From positions 12,840 through 21,446 of the forward strand of contig FR881958.1 in NCBI GenBank assembly GCA_000435615.1: 8,607 nt of DNA, given 5' to 3'. Position 1 is the stretch's first letter. The number at the start of each line of letters is the position of its first letter. A program made the translations under genes and the position numbers. Source of the DNA: Firmicutes bacterium CAG:238 (lineage in GTDB: Bacteria; Bacillota; Clostridia; Peptostreptococcales; Anaerovoracaceae). Below the pieces are notes generated by a model. It did not search any database and was not told the origin of the DNA. It saw only the letters and a list, made by a program, of their open reading frames with translations. Below, one piece after another: positions 1-6,403 of this stretch.

Positions 1-346
1 GCACTGTCAAGGCCTTGCGGGTAATCCGCGGTGTTTCCGGTTTTGCGGCGAGAACCTGAATTTCACTGTCCCGGGCAAAAATATTCGCCTGCTTGAATTC
101 CTCACAGATCAGGTGCAGCGCAAGGCTGCGTGCATCGGCTGCATCGAGATTGGAATGTGTTACTTTCTTAGGGTAAGTATATTCCGCCTGGTATTTTAAT
201 CTGCCGCCGATTTGCATCGGACGCAGGGTAACTTTGCCGTATTCCAGTGACTTTCTGCGCTTTCCGGAAAAGATGACTTTTACAAGGGAATCTTCGGAAA
301 AGACTTCGGCAAACAATGCGGCCAGTTTATCTGTATTTTTATCCAT
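1..346 (-). CDS. Partial protein (first 115 codons), possibly N-terminal region of a SAM-dependent methyltransferase
   Basis: An open frame runs leftward from ATG at 346 to the window edge with no stop, so only the N-terminal part is seen. The start is supported by GGAG about 6 bases upstream on the minus strand (rc of 349-356). The peptide begins MDKNTDKLAALFAEVFSEDS and is soluble, with no signal peptide or membrane segment. It contains a basic strand-like stretch (KVIFSGKRRKS, about residues 24-34), then KVTLRPMQIGGRLKYQAEY (about 38-56), and a conserved-looking FKQANIF (about 85-91). From memory this layout resembles the N-terminal domain of a clostridial family annotated as class I SAM-dependent methyltransferase, whose catalytic Rossmann domain would lie outside the window. 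That assignment is weak because no SAM-binding motif is visible. It lies 72 bases downstream of the amidase gene in the same direction and may be co-transcribed with it. Confidence 0.6.
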   Translation of the reverse strand, partial: MDKNTDKLAALFAEVFSEDSLVKVIFSGKRRKSLEYGKVTLRPMQIGGRLKYQAEYTYPKKVTHSNLDAADARSLALHLICEEFKQANIFARDSEIQVLAAKPETPRITRKALTV

Positions 347-418
347 GTTAATCTCCGTTTAATTTTCGTAGTATAGTATTATGTTCAAGAACAATTATTA
401 CATCTTTCCGCGTCGATG

Positions 419-961
419 TCAAATCTCTACGAATGGAACACCGAGGACATCCGCCAGGGAAAGTGAAAGATTTTCGGCAATCGGCTCGATGTTCGAAGTA
501 ATCCAGTTCGCATCGTCCACATTGTCATGGTAGGCGACCTCCACGAGAACCGCAGGGGCTTTCGTGCGGCGAAGTTCGACGAGAGTTGTGGTCGGAACGA
601 TTTTTACGAGTTCGGGATACGGATAAATCAACTTAAGATTGTTTGCAAAAATTTCGGCTGCGGCTCTGCCCTGTGCGCTGTCACGATAATAGTAGACATT
701 AGGGCCTTGAATCCTGCCCGAAAGGTTTTCGGGAGCGGCGTTGGTGTGAATCGCCAGATGAAAATCATAATTCCCCGCATTTGACGCATTTATGGAATCA
801 ATGACCGTACCACCGGGATTATTTCGAGTAAAATCAATGCCGGCGGCTCTGAGGTAAGGAACCATTGCGTCTGTAATAAGATTCGTGTAATATTCCTCGC
901 TTCCGCCCGTAACAAACTGATTGTATTCCTGCGTCGAGGGGCTGAGAAAAACTGATGCCAT
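419..961 (-). CDS. N-acetylmuramoyl-L-alanine amidase (Amidase_3-like), no signal peptide
   Basis: A 180-residue protein consisting of a single Amidase_3-like domain, the zinc hydrolase fold that cleaves the MurNAc-L-Ala bond of peptidoglycan. Visible motifs are SEEYYTNLITDAM (21-33, carrying the expected zinc-ligand Glu), YDFHLAIHTNAAP (65-77, with the ligand His72 in the usual IHxNA motif), and PAVLVEVAYHDN (136-147, with the catalytic-position Glu141). The usual first ligand, His in a GHGG-like turn after the first strand, is missing; that place reads SPSTQE (7-12). There is no signal peptide, SH3 or SPOR domain, so the protein is either cytoplasmic until lysis, exported by another route, or a sporulation or phage-lysin-like enzyme. 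The start at 961 is set by a GGAGGTG site (rc of 967-973) five bases upstream. It is transcribed divergently from the c-di-AMP operon. Family-level confidence is high; biological role is uncertain. Confidence 0.88.
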   Translation of the reverse strand: MASVFLSPSTQEYNQFVTGGSEEYYTNLITDAMVPYLRAAGIDFTRNNPGGTVIDSINASNAGNYDFHLAIHTNAAPENLSGRIQGPNVYYYRDSAQGRAAAEIFANNLKLIYPYPELVKIVPTTTLVELRRTKAPAVLVEVAYHDNVDDANWITSNIEPIAENLSLSLADVLGVPFVEI

Positions 962-996
962 AGAAACACCTCCGTTTATATTGTTTCATTCCATTA

Positions 997-1026
997 TTTA
1001 TATGCGGCGGGGATGCGAAATGACAA
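997..1026 (-). promoter_or_regulatory. Predicted sigma-A promoter for the amidase gene
   Basis: On the minus strand, TTGTCA (rc of 1021-1026) is followed after 18 bases by TATAAA (rc of 997-1002). This would start transcription near 990, about 30 bases before the amidase ATG. The -35 box matches the consensus well, but the spacer is one base long and no other support is available. Confidence 0.5.
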
Positions 1027-1046
1027 AAGAAAATCACACATCGCTC

Positions 1047-1075
1047 TTGAAAATGATACATTTTTCAAGTAGAAT
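1047..1075 (+). promoter_or_regulatory. Predicted sigma-A promoter of the cdaA operon, with internal dyad
   Basis: TTGAAA (1047-1052), a 17-base spacer, then TAGAAT (1070-1075), a near-consensus housekeeping promoter that would start transcription around 1082. This gives a short leader of about 23 bases before the cdaA ATG, so there is no room for a riboswitch. A perfect 8-bp inverted repeat, CTTGAAAA (1046-1053) and TTTTCAAG (1062-1069) around an 8-base centre, overlaps the -35 box and ends just before the -10 box. That is a suitable place for a repressor site, but no known regulator is recognised. Confidence 0.65.
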
Positions 1076-1104
1076 AGAAGAAGCAAGTGTGAAAGGATTT
1101 TTTT

Positions 1105-1956
1105 ATGGACATTGTGGAAAACGTTTTCAAAAACATAGTTTCCAGTGTTGGAATTACGGATGTTTTGGACATAGCGATTATTACATTTTTAGTATACAAA
1201 TTATTGGGATTTATCAGGGAAACCAGAGCCGAGCAGCTCGCGAAGGGACTTTTGCTTCTCGTGGTTGCCACCGTGCTTTCGAAGTGGATGCATTTGTATA
1301 CTTTGCATTGGCTTTTGTCAGGCCTCATCAGTGCAGGGCTTGTGGCAATTGTGGTTATATTCCAGCCTGAACTCAGGAGAGCGTTGGAGTATTTGGGAAG
1401 AAGCCGAATCACCAATATATTCGGCGAAGTTGATAAGGAAGAAGCCAAGCGCATTGTGGGTCAGTTTGTGGAGGCCGTCGATTCGATGTCCGCAAGCAGG
1501 ACAGGTGCGCTTATTGTCATAGAAAGAGAAATTTCGCTCAATGATATCGTGGAAACGGGTACGGTAATCGACTCACAGATTACGGCACAGATGATAGGCA
1601 CGATTTTCTATGAGGGAACTCCGCTTCACGATGGGGCTGTGATTGTAAGAGGCGATAAATTGTACGCGGCGGGGTGCGTTCTGCCGCTTACTCAGAACAA
1701 AGAACTGAACAAGGAGCTTGGAACCAGACACAGGGCGGGTATCGGCATTACCGAAAATTCGGACGCGCTTGTTATAATCGTGTCCGAGGAGACCGGCATC
1801 ATTTCGATTGCCCAGAACGGAAAACTCACAAGATTCCTTGACGGCAAGACCATCGAAAAGAAACTGCTCAACCTGTATTTTGAAGGGGAAACGGAGCAGA
1901 AGCTTTCCGACAGAATCAGCAAGGCACTCAAAGGGGGTAAAAATGTTAAAAAGTAA
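1105..1956 (+). CDS. cdaA: Membrane-bound diadenylate cyclase CdaA (DacA)
   Basis: Makes cyclic di-AMP from two ATP at the cytoplasmic membrane; c-di-AMP controls potassium and osmolyte uptake and cell-wall homeostasis in Firmicutes. The protein has 283 residues, close to the usual CdaA length. Residues about 20-86 hold the three predicted transmembrane helices, followed by the linker FQPELRRALE (86-95). The DAC domain (about 100-260) has the catalytic DGA motif at 176-178 in GTPLHDGAVIV and the RHR motif at 208-210 in GTRHRAGIG, so it looks active. The ATG at 1105 has a GAAAGG ribosome-binding site (1091-1096) and lies downstream of the predicted promoter. It is the first gene of the operon and its last 14 bases overlap cdaR, implying translational coupling. 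CdaR and GlmM, encoded next, are known modulators of CdaA in related bacteria. Confidence 0.97.
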   Translation: MDIVENVFKNIVSSVGITDVLDIAIITFLVYKLLGFIRETRAEQLAKGLLLLVVATVLSKWMHLYTLHWLLSGLISAGLVAIVVIFQPELRRALEYLGRSRITNIFGEVDKEEAKRIVGQFVEAVDSMSASRTGALIVIEREISLNDIVETGTVIDSQITAQMIGTIFYEGTPLHDGAVIVRGDKLYAAGCVLPLTQNKELNKELGTRHRAGIGITENSDALVIIVSEETGIISIAQNGKLTRFLDGKTIEKKLLNLYFEGETEQKLSDRISKALKGGKNVKK

Positions 1957-3142
1957 CAAAGTAAATTTAGTGCTCGCCCTGATTGTTGCCATTGTTTTGT
2001 GGGCCTATGTTTTGGTGGATGTCAACCAATCCTCCACGGAAACCGTAAAGGGCGTACCGATTAAAATACTGAATGAGGATGTTCTTGAGGCGAACAATCT
2101 GGTGCTTTTGTCGACAGACTACGATAAGGTGAACATTACTTATTCGTGTCAGCGTGCTTTCCTTGGAAAGATAAAAGATTCCGAATTCAGCGTAACGGCT
2201 GATGTCGAGGGACTCAAGAAGGGGGCACACAAAATTAAGCTCTATATATCAGCACCTGATGATGTTTCAATAGAAAATGTAAGCATACCGAAAATAACAG
2301 TGTCGATTGACGACCTTGTAACGGCGGAAAAACCGGTTACCCCGGTCATTGCAAATATTGAAGGTGACGACACAGAGCCGAACATACTCCAGTTAAGCGA
2401 TGATGTTGTTTCGGTGAAAGGTGCGAAAACCTTAGTGGATCGCATCGTTTCCCTTGACGCCGTTTTGGACGCATCGAAAGTCGGAACGGAAATGAAGTCG
2501 TTTACAGTTCCGCTTACCGCGGTTGATTCGGACGGAAATACCATTGAAGATGTGAAGCCGAGCAAGGACAATGTTTCGATAACGGCACTCTTGTTTAAGA
2601 AAAAGACAGTGGATCTTACGGTTCCGGTTGAGGGTCTTGAATCCGCAGGTTTTCAGAGAAGTGTTTCGGTTCCGAAGACCATAACGATCAAGGGCAGCGA
2701 CAGTGTGCTTTCCAGCATTGAAAACATTACCTGCCAGACGGTTGACCTCAGGAATGTGTACGAGGACACGAAGATTAAACTCGTTCCGATTCTGCCTTCG
2801 GGTGTGAATGCGGCAACGGAGTCTGAAAACCTTTATCTTAAGGCAAGTGTGAAAGGCATGGAGACGAAGACTTTTACATTCAGTGAAAATGATGTCGAAA
2901 TACGAGGCGTAAGCGAAAATATGCCGGCAACCGTGGAAGATGTCAAAATTAAAGTAACGGTGACCGCCAAGTCCGACGCAATGAAAGCAATCGGTGCGGA
3001 AGATTTTGTTCTGGCGGCGGATGTCGAAGGACTTGAAGCGGGAAGTCACAAGGTGAGTCTCACATGTACCTGCAGCAAAGCGTACGCAGACATGGAATAT
3101 ACACCGGGCGAGATAAATATAACTATTAATGCAGAACAATAA
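1943..3142 (+). CDS. cdaR: YbbR-domain protein CdaR, regulator of CdaA
   Basis: A 399-residue, membrane-anchored, extracytoplasmic protein. It has a short basic N-terminus, one hydrophobic helix (about residues 7-26), then roughly four YbbR-type beta-rich repeats (about 35-125, 130-217, 222-303 and 308-397), each with recurrent V(D/E)GL-type turns. In Bacillus and Listeria relatives CdaR binds CdaA and adjusts c-di-AMP output. The start was placed at 1943 because AAGGGGG (1931-1937) sits five bases upstream and the product then begins directly with the anchor helix. An in-frame start at 1808 would add 45 polar residues encoded inside cdaA and has no comparable site. The overlap with the end of cdaA suggests coupled translation of the two interacting proteins. 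The repeats are weakly conserved in sequence, so their boundaries are approximate. Confidence 0.94.
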   Translation: MLKSNKVNLVLALIVAIVLWAYVLVDVNQSSTETVKGVPIKILNEDVLEANNLVLLSTDYDKVNITYSCQRAFLGKIKDSEFSVTADVEGLKKGAHKIKLYISAPDDVSIENVSIPKITVSIDDLVTAEKPVTPVIANIEGDDTEPNILQLSDDVVSVKGAKTLVDRIVSLDAVLDASKVGTEMKSFTVPLTAVDSDGNTIEDVKPSKDNVSITALLFKKKTVDLTVPVEGLESAGFQRSVSVPKTITIKGSDSVLSSIENITCQTVDLRNVYEDTKIKLVPILPSGVNAATESENLYLKASVKGMETKTFTFSENDVEIRGVSENMPATVEDVKIKVTVTAKSDAMKAIGAEDFVLAADVEGLEAGSHKVSLTCTCSKAYADMEYTPGEINITINAEQ

Positions 3143-3169
3143 AAACACCTGTATCATAGGAGGACGTAA

Positions 3170-4522
3170 ATGGGCAGACTCTTCGGAACGGATGGCGTAA
3201 GAGGGATCGCAAATAAAGAATTGACGCCGGAACTGGCATTTAATTTAGGAAAGGCAGGTACTTTCGTTCTCAAAAAGAACGCAGCAAGACCTGTAATCGT
3301 AATCGGAAAGGACACGAGGGTGTCCGGGGATATGCTTGAAAACGCACTGACTGCGGGAATTCTGGCGGTCGGCGGCAATGTTATCAAAGCCGGGGTTATT
3401 CCGACACCGGCTGTTGCATATTTGGCAAGGCATTACGGCGCAGATGCAGGAATCGTAATCAGCGCCTCCCACAACACTTTCGAGTACAACGGAATTAAAT
3501 TTTTTAACGGTGACGGCTTCAAACTCGATGATTTGCTTGAGGAAAAGATTGAAGATTTAATCATAAGCAGCGTGGATGTGAACAGCCACATCACGGGCGA
3601 GGAAATCGGCAAATGCCTCGAAGCGGAGGGAAACTCGATTGAACTCTATGCGAAGCATCTGATTGAAACCGCTGATTTCAGGCTTGATGGCAGGAAGGTG
3701 GTGCTTGACTGTGCAAACGGAGCCTCCTATCAGGTGGCGCCGAAGGTATACGAAGCACTCGGTGCGGAAGTGGTGGCAATCGGTGACCGGCCGGACGGAA
3801 CGAATATAAACGATGCATGCGGATCAACACATCCGGAAAAACTGCAGGCGGCGGTGCTTGCGCACCATGCGGATATCGGGCTTGCCTTTGACGGAGATGC
3901 AGACAGACTCATCGTCGTTGATGAGCGCGGCAGGGTGCTCGATGGCGATAAGACCATCGCAATCTGCGCGAAAATGCTGAAAGCAGAAGGCAGATTAAAG
4001 GATGACAAGGTAACGGTTACGGTTATGAGCAACATCGGCTTTCACAAGGCGATGGAGGCAGAAGGAATCAGCGTGGATGTTACCGGAGTCGGAGACCGGT
4101 ATGTACTGGAACAGATGCTTAAGACCGGCTGTGTCATAGGCGGGGAACAGTCGGGGCATATTATTTTCCTCGAACACACGACGACGGGGGACGGCATTTT
4201 GTCTTCGCTGCAGCTCGTAAAAGCAGTTCTTGCTTCGGGCAGGAAAATATCGGAACTTGCGGATGAAATACAGATTTATCCTCAGGTTTTGGTCAACGCA
4301 AAGATAAACAACGATTACAAGAAAACATACATGAAGGATGAAGAGGTTGCAATGGCGATTGCGGCAATTGAAGCCAAAATGGAGGGGAACGGCAGAGTTT
4401 TGATTCGGCCTTCGGGAACGGAACCACTTGTGCGTGTAATGCTGGAAGGTGACGACACGGATTTAATCGCAAACCTTGCCGAAGATCTTGCAGCCTTAAT
4501 TGAAAAGAAATTTAGGAGATAG
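3170..4522 (+). CDS. glmM: Phosphoglucosamine mutase GlmM
   Basis: Interconverts glucosamine-6-phosphate and glucosamine-1-phosphate, the second step towards UDP-GlcNAc for peptidoglycan. The 450-residue length is typical. The N-terminus MGRLFGTDGVRG is characteristic. The active-site phosphoserine is Ser100 in ISASHN (97-102), metal-binding DGDADR is at 241-246, the sugar-binding loop GEQSGH at 325-330, and the phosphate-binding RPSGTEP at 413-419. The residues after SASHN read TFEYN where many GlmM proteins have PFEDN, a change outside the catalytic serine. AGGAGG (3159-3164) supports the ATG at 3170, 27 bases after cdaR. Besides its enzymatic role, GlmM is known to bind and inhibit CdaA in several Firmicutes, which fits its position here. 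The gene ends five bases before glmS, and its last codons carry the glmS ribosome-binding site. Confidence 0.97.
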   Translation: MGRLFGTDGVRGIANKELTPELAFNLGKAGTFVLKKNAARPVIVIGKDTRVSGDMLENALTAGILAVGGNVIKAGVIPTPAVAYLARHYGADAGIVISASHNTFEYNGIKFFNGDGFKLDDLLEEKIEDLIISSVDVNSHITGEEIGKCLEAEGNSIELYAKHLIETADFRLDGRKVVLDCANGASYQVAPKVYEALGAEVVAIGDRPDGTNINDACGSTHPEKLQAAVLAHHADIGLAFDGDADRLIVVDERGRVLDGDKTIAICAKMLKAEGRLKDDKVTVTVMSNIGFHKAMEAEGISVDVTGVGDRYVLEQMLKTGCVIGGEQSGHIIFLEHTTTGDGILSSLQLVKAVLASGRKISELADEIQIYPQVLVNAKINNDYKKTYMKDEEVAMAIAAIEAKMEGNGRVLIRPSGTEPLVRVMLEGDDTDLIANLAEDLAALIEKKFRR

Positions 4523-4527
4523 AGAAT

Positions 4528-6378
4528 ATGTGCGGTATTGTAGGATATGTAGGAAAAAACGATGCGAGAACCATCATTATGGACGGTCTCAAAAGGCTGG
4601 AATACAGAGGATATGACTCTGCGGGAATTGCGCTTGTGAGAAACGGCAGCATTGACATACGCAAGAAAGTCGGGGAAATCGCAAATCTTGAAGAGCTTTT
4701 GAAGCAAGAAATGGCAAGAGGCATCTGCTTTGACAGCCACACCGGAATTGGTCATACGAGATGGGCCACGCACGGTGCACCGTCGGATGTGAATGCACAT
4801 CCGCATGCAAGCGAAGACGGCACGGTAGCCATTGTCCACAACGGAATAATTGAAAATTTCGTGGAAATTAAGCAAAGGCTTATCGCGGAATACAATGTAA
4901 AATTCAAATCGGAAACCGATAGTGAAGTCATCGCACATTTGATTGCGGCACACATGAAAAATTATTCGACGCTTGAGGATGCTGTGTATGCAGCAACTCT
5001 TGAAATGAGAGGGGCATATGCGCTTGTTGTCGTGTCGAGCAAAGACCCGAACAAAATCGTTGCAGTCCGTAAAGATGCGCCGCTGATTGCAGGAATCGGC
5101 AAGGGTGAGAATTTCATTGCCTCCGATATTCCGGCACTGATGAAACATTGCAAAGAAATTTATCTGATTGAAAACGGCGAGATGGTCGTTGTGACCGCAG
5201 ATGAAATCAAAATATACGATGAAGAGCGAAATCCGGTGCAAAGAGATGTCTTCCACGTTACATGGGATGCGGACGCTGCGGAAAAAGAAGGCTACAGCCA
5301 TTTCATGCTGAAGGAAATCCATGAACAGCCGAAAGCAATCAGCGAAACACTTAACCGCAGGCTGGATGAAAACGGCCTGATTAAGCTGGACGGTATTTCG
5401 CTTACGAAAGAAGAACTTGATGGGTTTTCGAGAATCTACATCGTTGCATGTGGAACCGCTTACCACGCGGGACTTGTCGGCAAGAAAGTAATCGAGAAAT
5501 TTGCGAAGATTCCGGTTGAGGTTGATGTGGCGTCGGAATTCCGATACAGAGAGCCGCTTGTAGATGAGAAAACTTTGTTTATCGCAATCAGTCAGTCGGG
5601 CGAGACCCTTGACACATTGGCGGCACTGAGGGAGGCAAAATCCAAGGGGGCAAGAATTCTCAGCGTCGTAAACGTAGTGGGAAGCTCCGTAGCAAGAGAA
5701 TCTGACGATGTTTTCTATACTTGGGCAGGCCCGGAAATTGCAGTTGCCTCAACAAAAGCATATACCACGCAGCTCACATGTATGTATATCCTCGGCCTTT
5801 ACATGGGGCTTACAAGAGGAACAATAACGGAAGAATTCTATCGTGAATTCATGGATGACTTGAAAGAGGTTCCGGGCAAACTTGCGGAATATCTCAGGGA
5901 TGTGAGAGAAATCGAAGCCCTTGCAAAGATTCTCTACAACCGCGATCAGGTTTTCTTCATCGGAAGAGGACTGGACTCCGCTGTTGCATATGAAGGCTCG
6001 CTGAAATTAAAGGAAATCTCTTATATAAACTCCTTTGCCATTGCGGCAGGGGAACTGAAGCACGGAACCATTGCGCTTATCGAACCGGGAACTTTGGTTT
6101 TGTGTCTGGATACGCAGGATTATCTCTACGAAAAAATGCTTTCGAATATTCAGGAGATTAAAGCCAGAGGCGCACACGTGCTTTCCATCGCAAAGGAAGG
6201 TCACAGGGAAATCGAAGCACAGAGCAATGAAGTTATTTACATTCCGGATTGCCGGGATGAAATCACACCGCTCCTGAGCGTTGTGCCGTTGCAGCTTTTC
6301 TCATATTACGTGGCGAAAGAAAGAGGATGCAATATCGATAAGCCGAAGAATCTGGCGAAGTCGGTTACGGTTGAATAA
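4528..6378 (+). CDS. glmS: Glutamine-fructose-6-phosphate aminotransferase (isomerizing) GlmS
   Basis: Makes glucosamine-6-phosphate from fructose-6-phosphate and glutamine, the committed step of amino-sugar synthesis in the cytoplasm. The 616 residues match the family. The N-terminal Ntn glutaminase domain starts MCGIVGYVG, with Cys2 as the expected nucleophile after Met removal, followed by GHTRWATHG (75-83) and HNGIIEN (104-110). Two SIS sugar-isomerase domains follow: VACGTAYHA (307-314), SQSGET (355-360) and VASTKAYTTQ (407-415) in the first, and IGRGLDSAVAYEG (478-490) and KLKEI (493-497) in the second. The C-terminus KPKNLAKSVTVE is the classic family ending. AGGAG (4514-4518) lies in the end of glmM, nine bases before the ATG. 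With only five bases between the genes there is no glmS ribozyme upstream, so feedback control, if any, must act elsewhere. Confidence 0.98.
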   Translation: MCGIVGYVGKNDARTIIMDGLKRLEYRGYDSAGIALVRNGSIDIRKKVGEIANLEELLKQEMARGICFDSHTGIGHTRWATHGAPSDVNAHPHASEDGTVAIVHNGIIENFVEIKQRLIAEYNVKFKSETDSEVIAHLIAAHMKNYSTLEDAVYAATLEMRGAYALVVVSSKDPNKIVAVRKDAPLIAGIGKGENFIASDIPALMKHCKEIYLIENGEMVVVTADEIKIYDEERNPVQRDVFHVTWDADAAEKEGYSHFMLKEIHEQPKAISETLNRRLDENGLIKLDGISLTKEELDGFSRIYIVACGTAYHAGLVGKKVIEKFAKIPVEVDVASEFRYREPLVDEKTLFIAISQSGETLDTLAALREAKSKGARILSVVNVVGSSVARESDDVFYTWAGPEIAVASTKAYTTQLTCMYILGLYMGLTRGTITEEFYREFMDDLKEVPGKLAEYLRDVREIEALAKILYNRDQVFFIGRGLDSAVAYEGSLKLKEISYINSFAIAAGELKHGTIALIEPGTLVLCLDTQDYLYEKMLSNIQEIKARGAHVLSIAKEGHREIEAQSNEVIYIPDCRDEITPLLSVVPLQLFSYYVAKERGCNIDKPKNLAKSVTVE

Positions 6379-6403
6379 ATCACAGAACAATACGGAGGAA
6401 AAA

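Noticed and set aside
383..392. Palindrome GTTCAAGAAC in the amidase-methyltransferase gap, near a TATACT on the minus strand
   Set aside because: The dyad is only four bases per arm and no -35 box sits at a workable distance from the TATACT, so no operator or promoter is claimed.
1808..1942. Upstream in-frame extension of cdaR
   Set aside because: It lies wholly within cdaA and would put 45 polar residues before the membrane anchor. The ATG at 1943 has a strong ribosome-binding site.
2432..3157. 241-codon minus-strand frame opposite cdaR
   Set aside because: Same reasons: Arg/His/Cys-rich shadow composition, no family resemblance, and cdaR on the other strand accounts for the coding constraint.
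4315..5466. 383-codon open frame on the minus strand, antisense to glmM and glmS
   Set aside because: It is opposite two strongly conserved genes, its product is rich in Cys, His, Phe and Arg in the manner of antisense translations, and it has no recognisable domain or convincing ribosome-binding site.
6281..6403. Upstream in-frame extension of the adenosylhomocysteinase gene
   Set aside because: It overlaps the end of glmS, reads as Arg/Ser-rich out-of-frame sequence, and the ATG at 6404 has a GGAGG site at ideal spacing.
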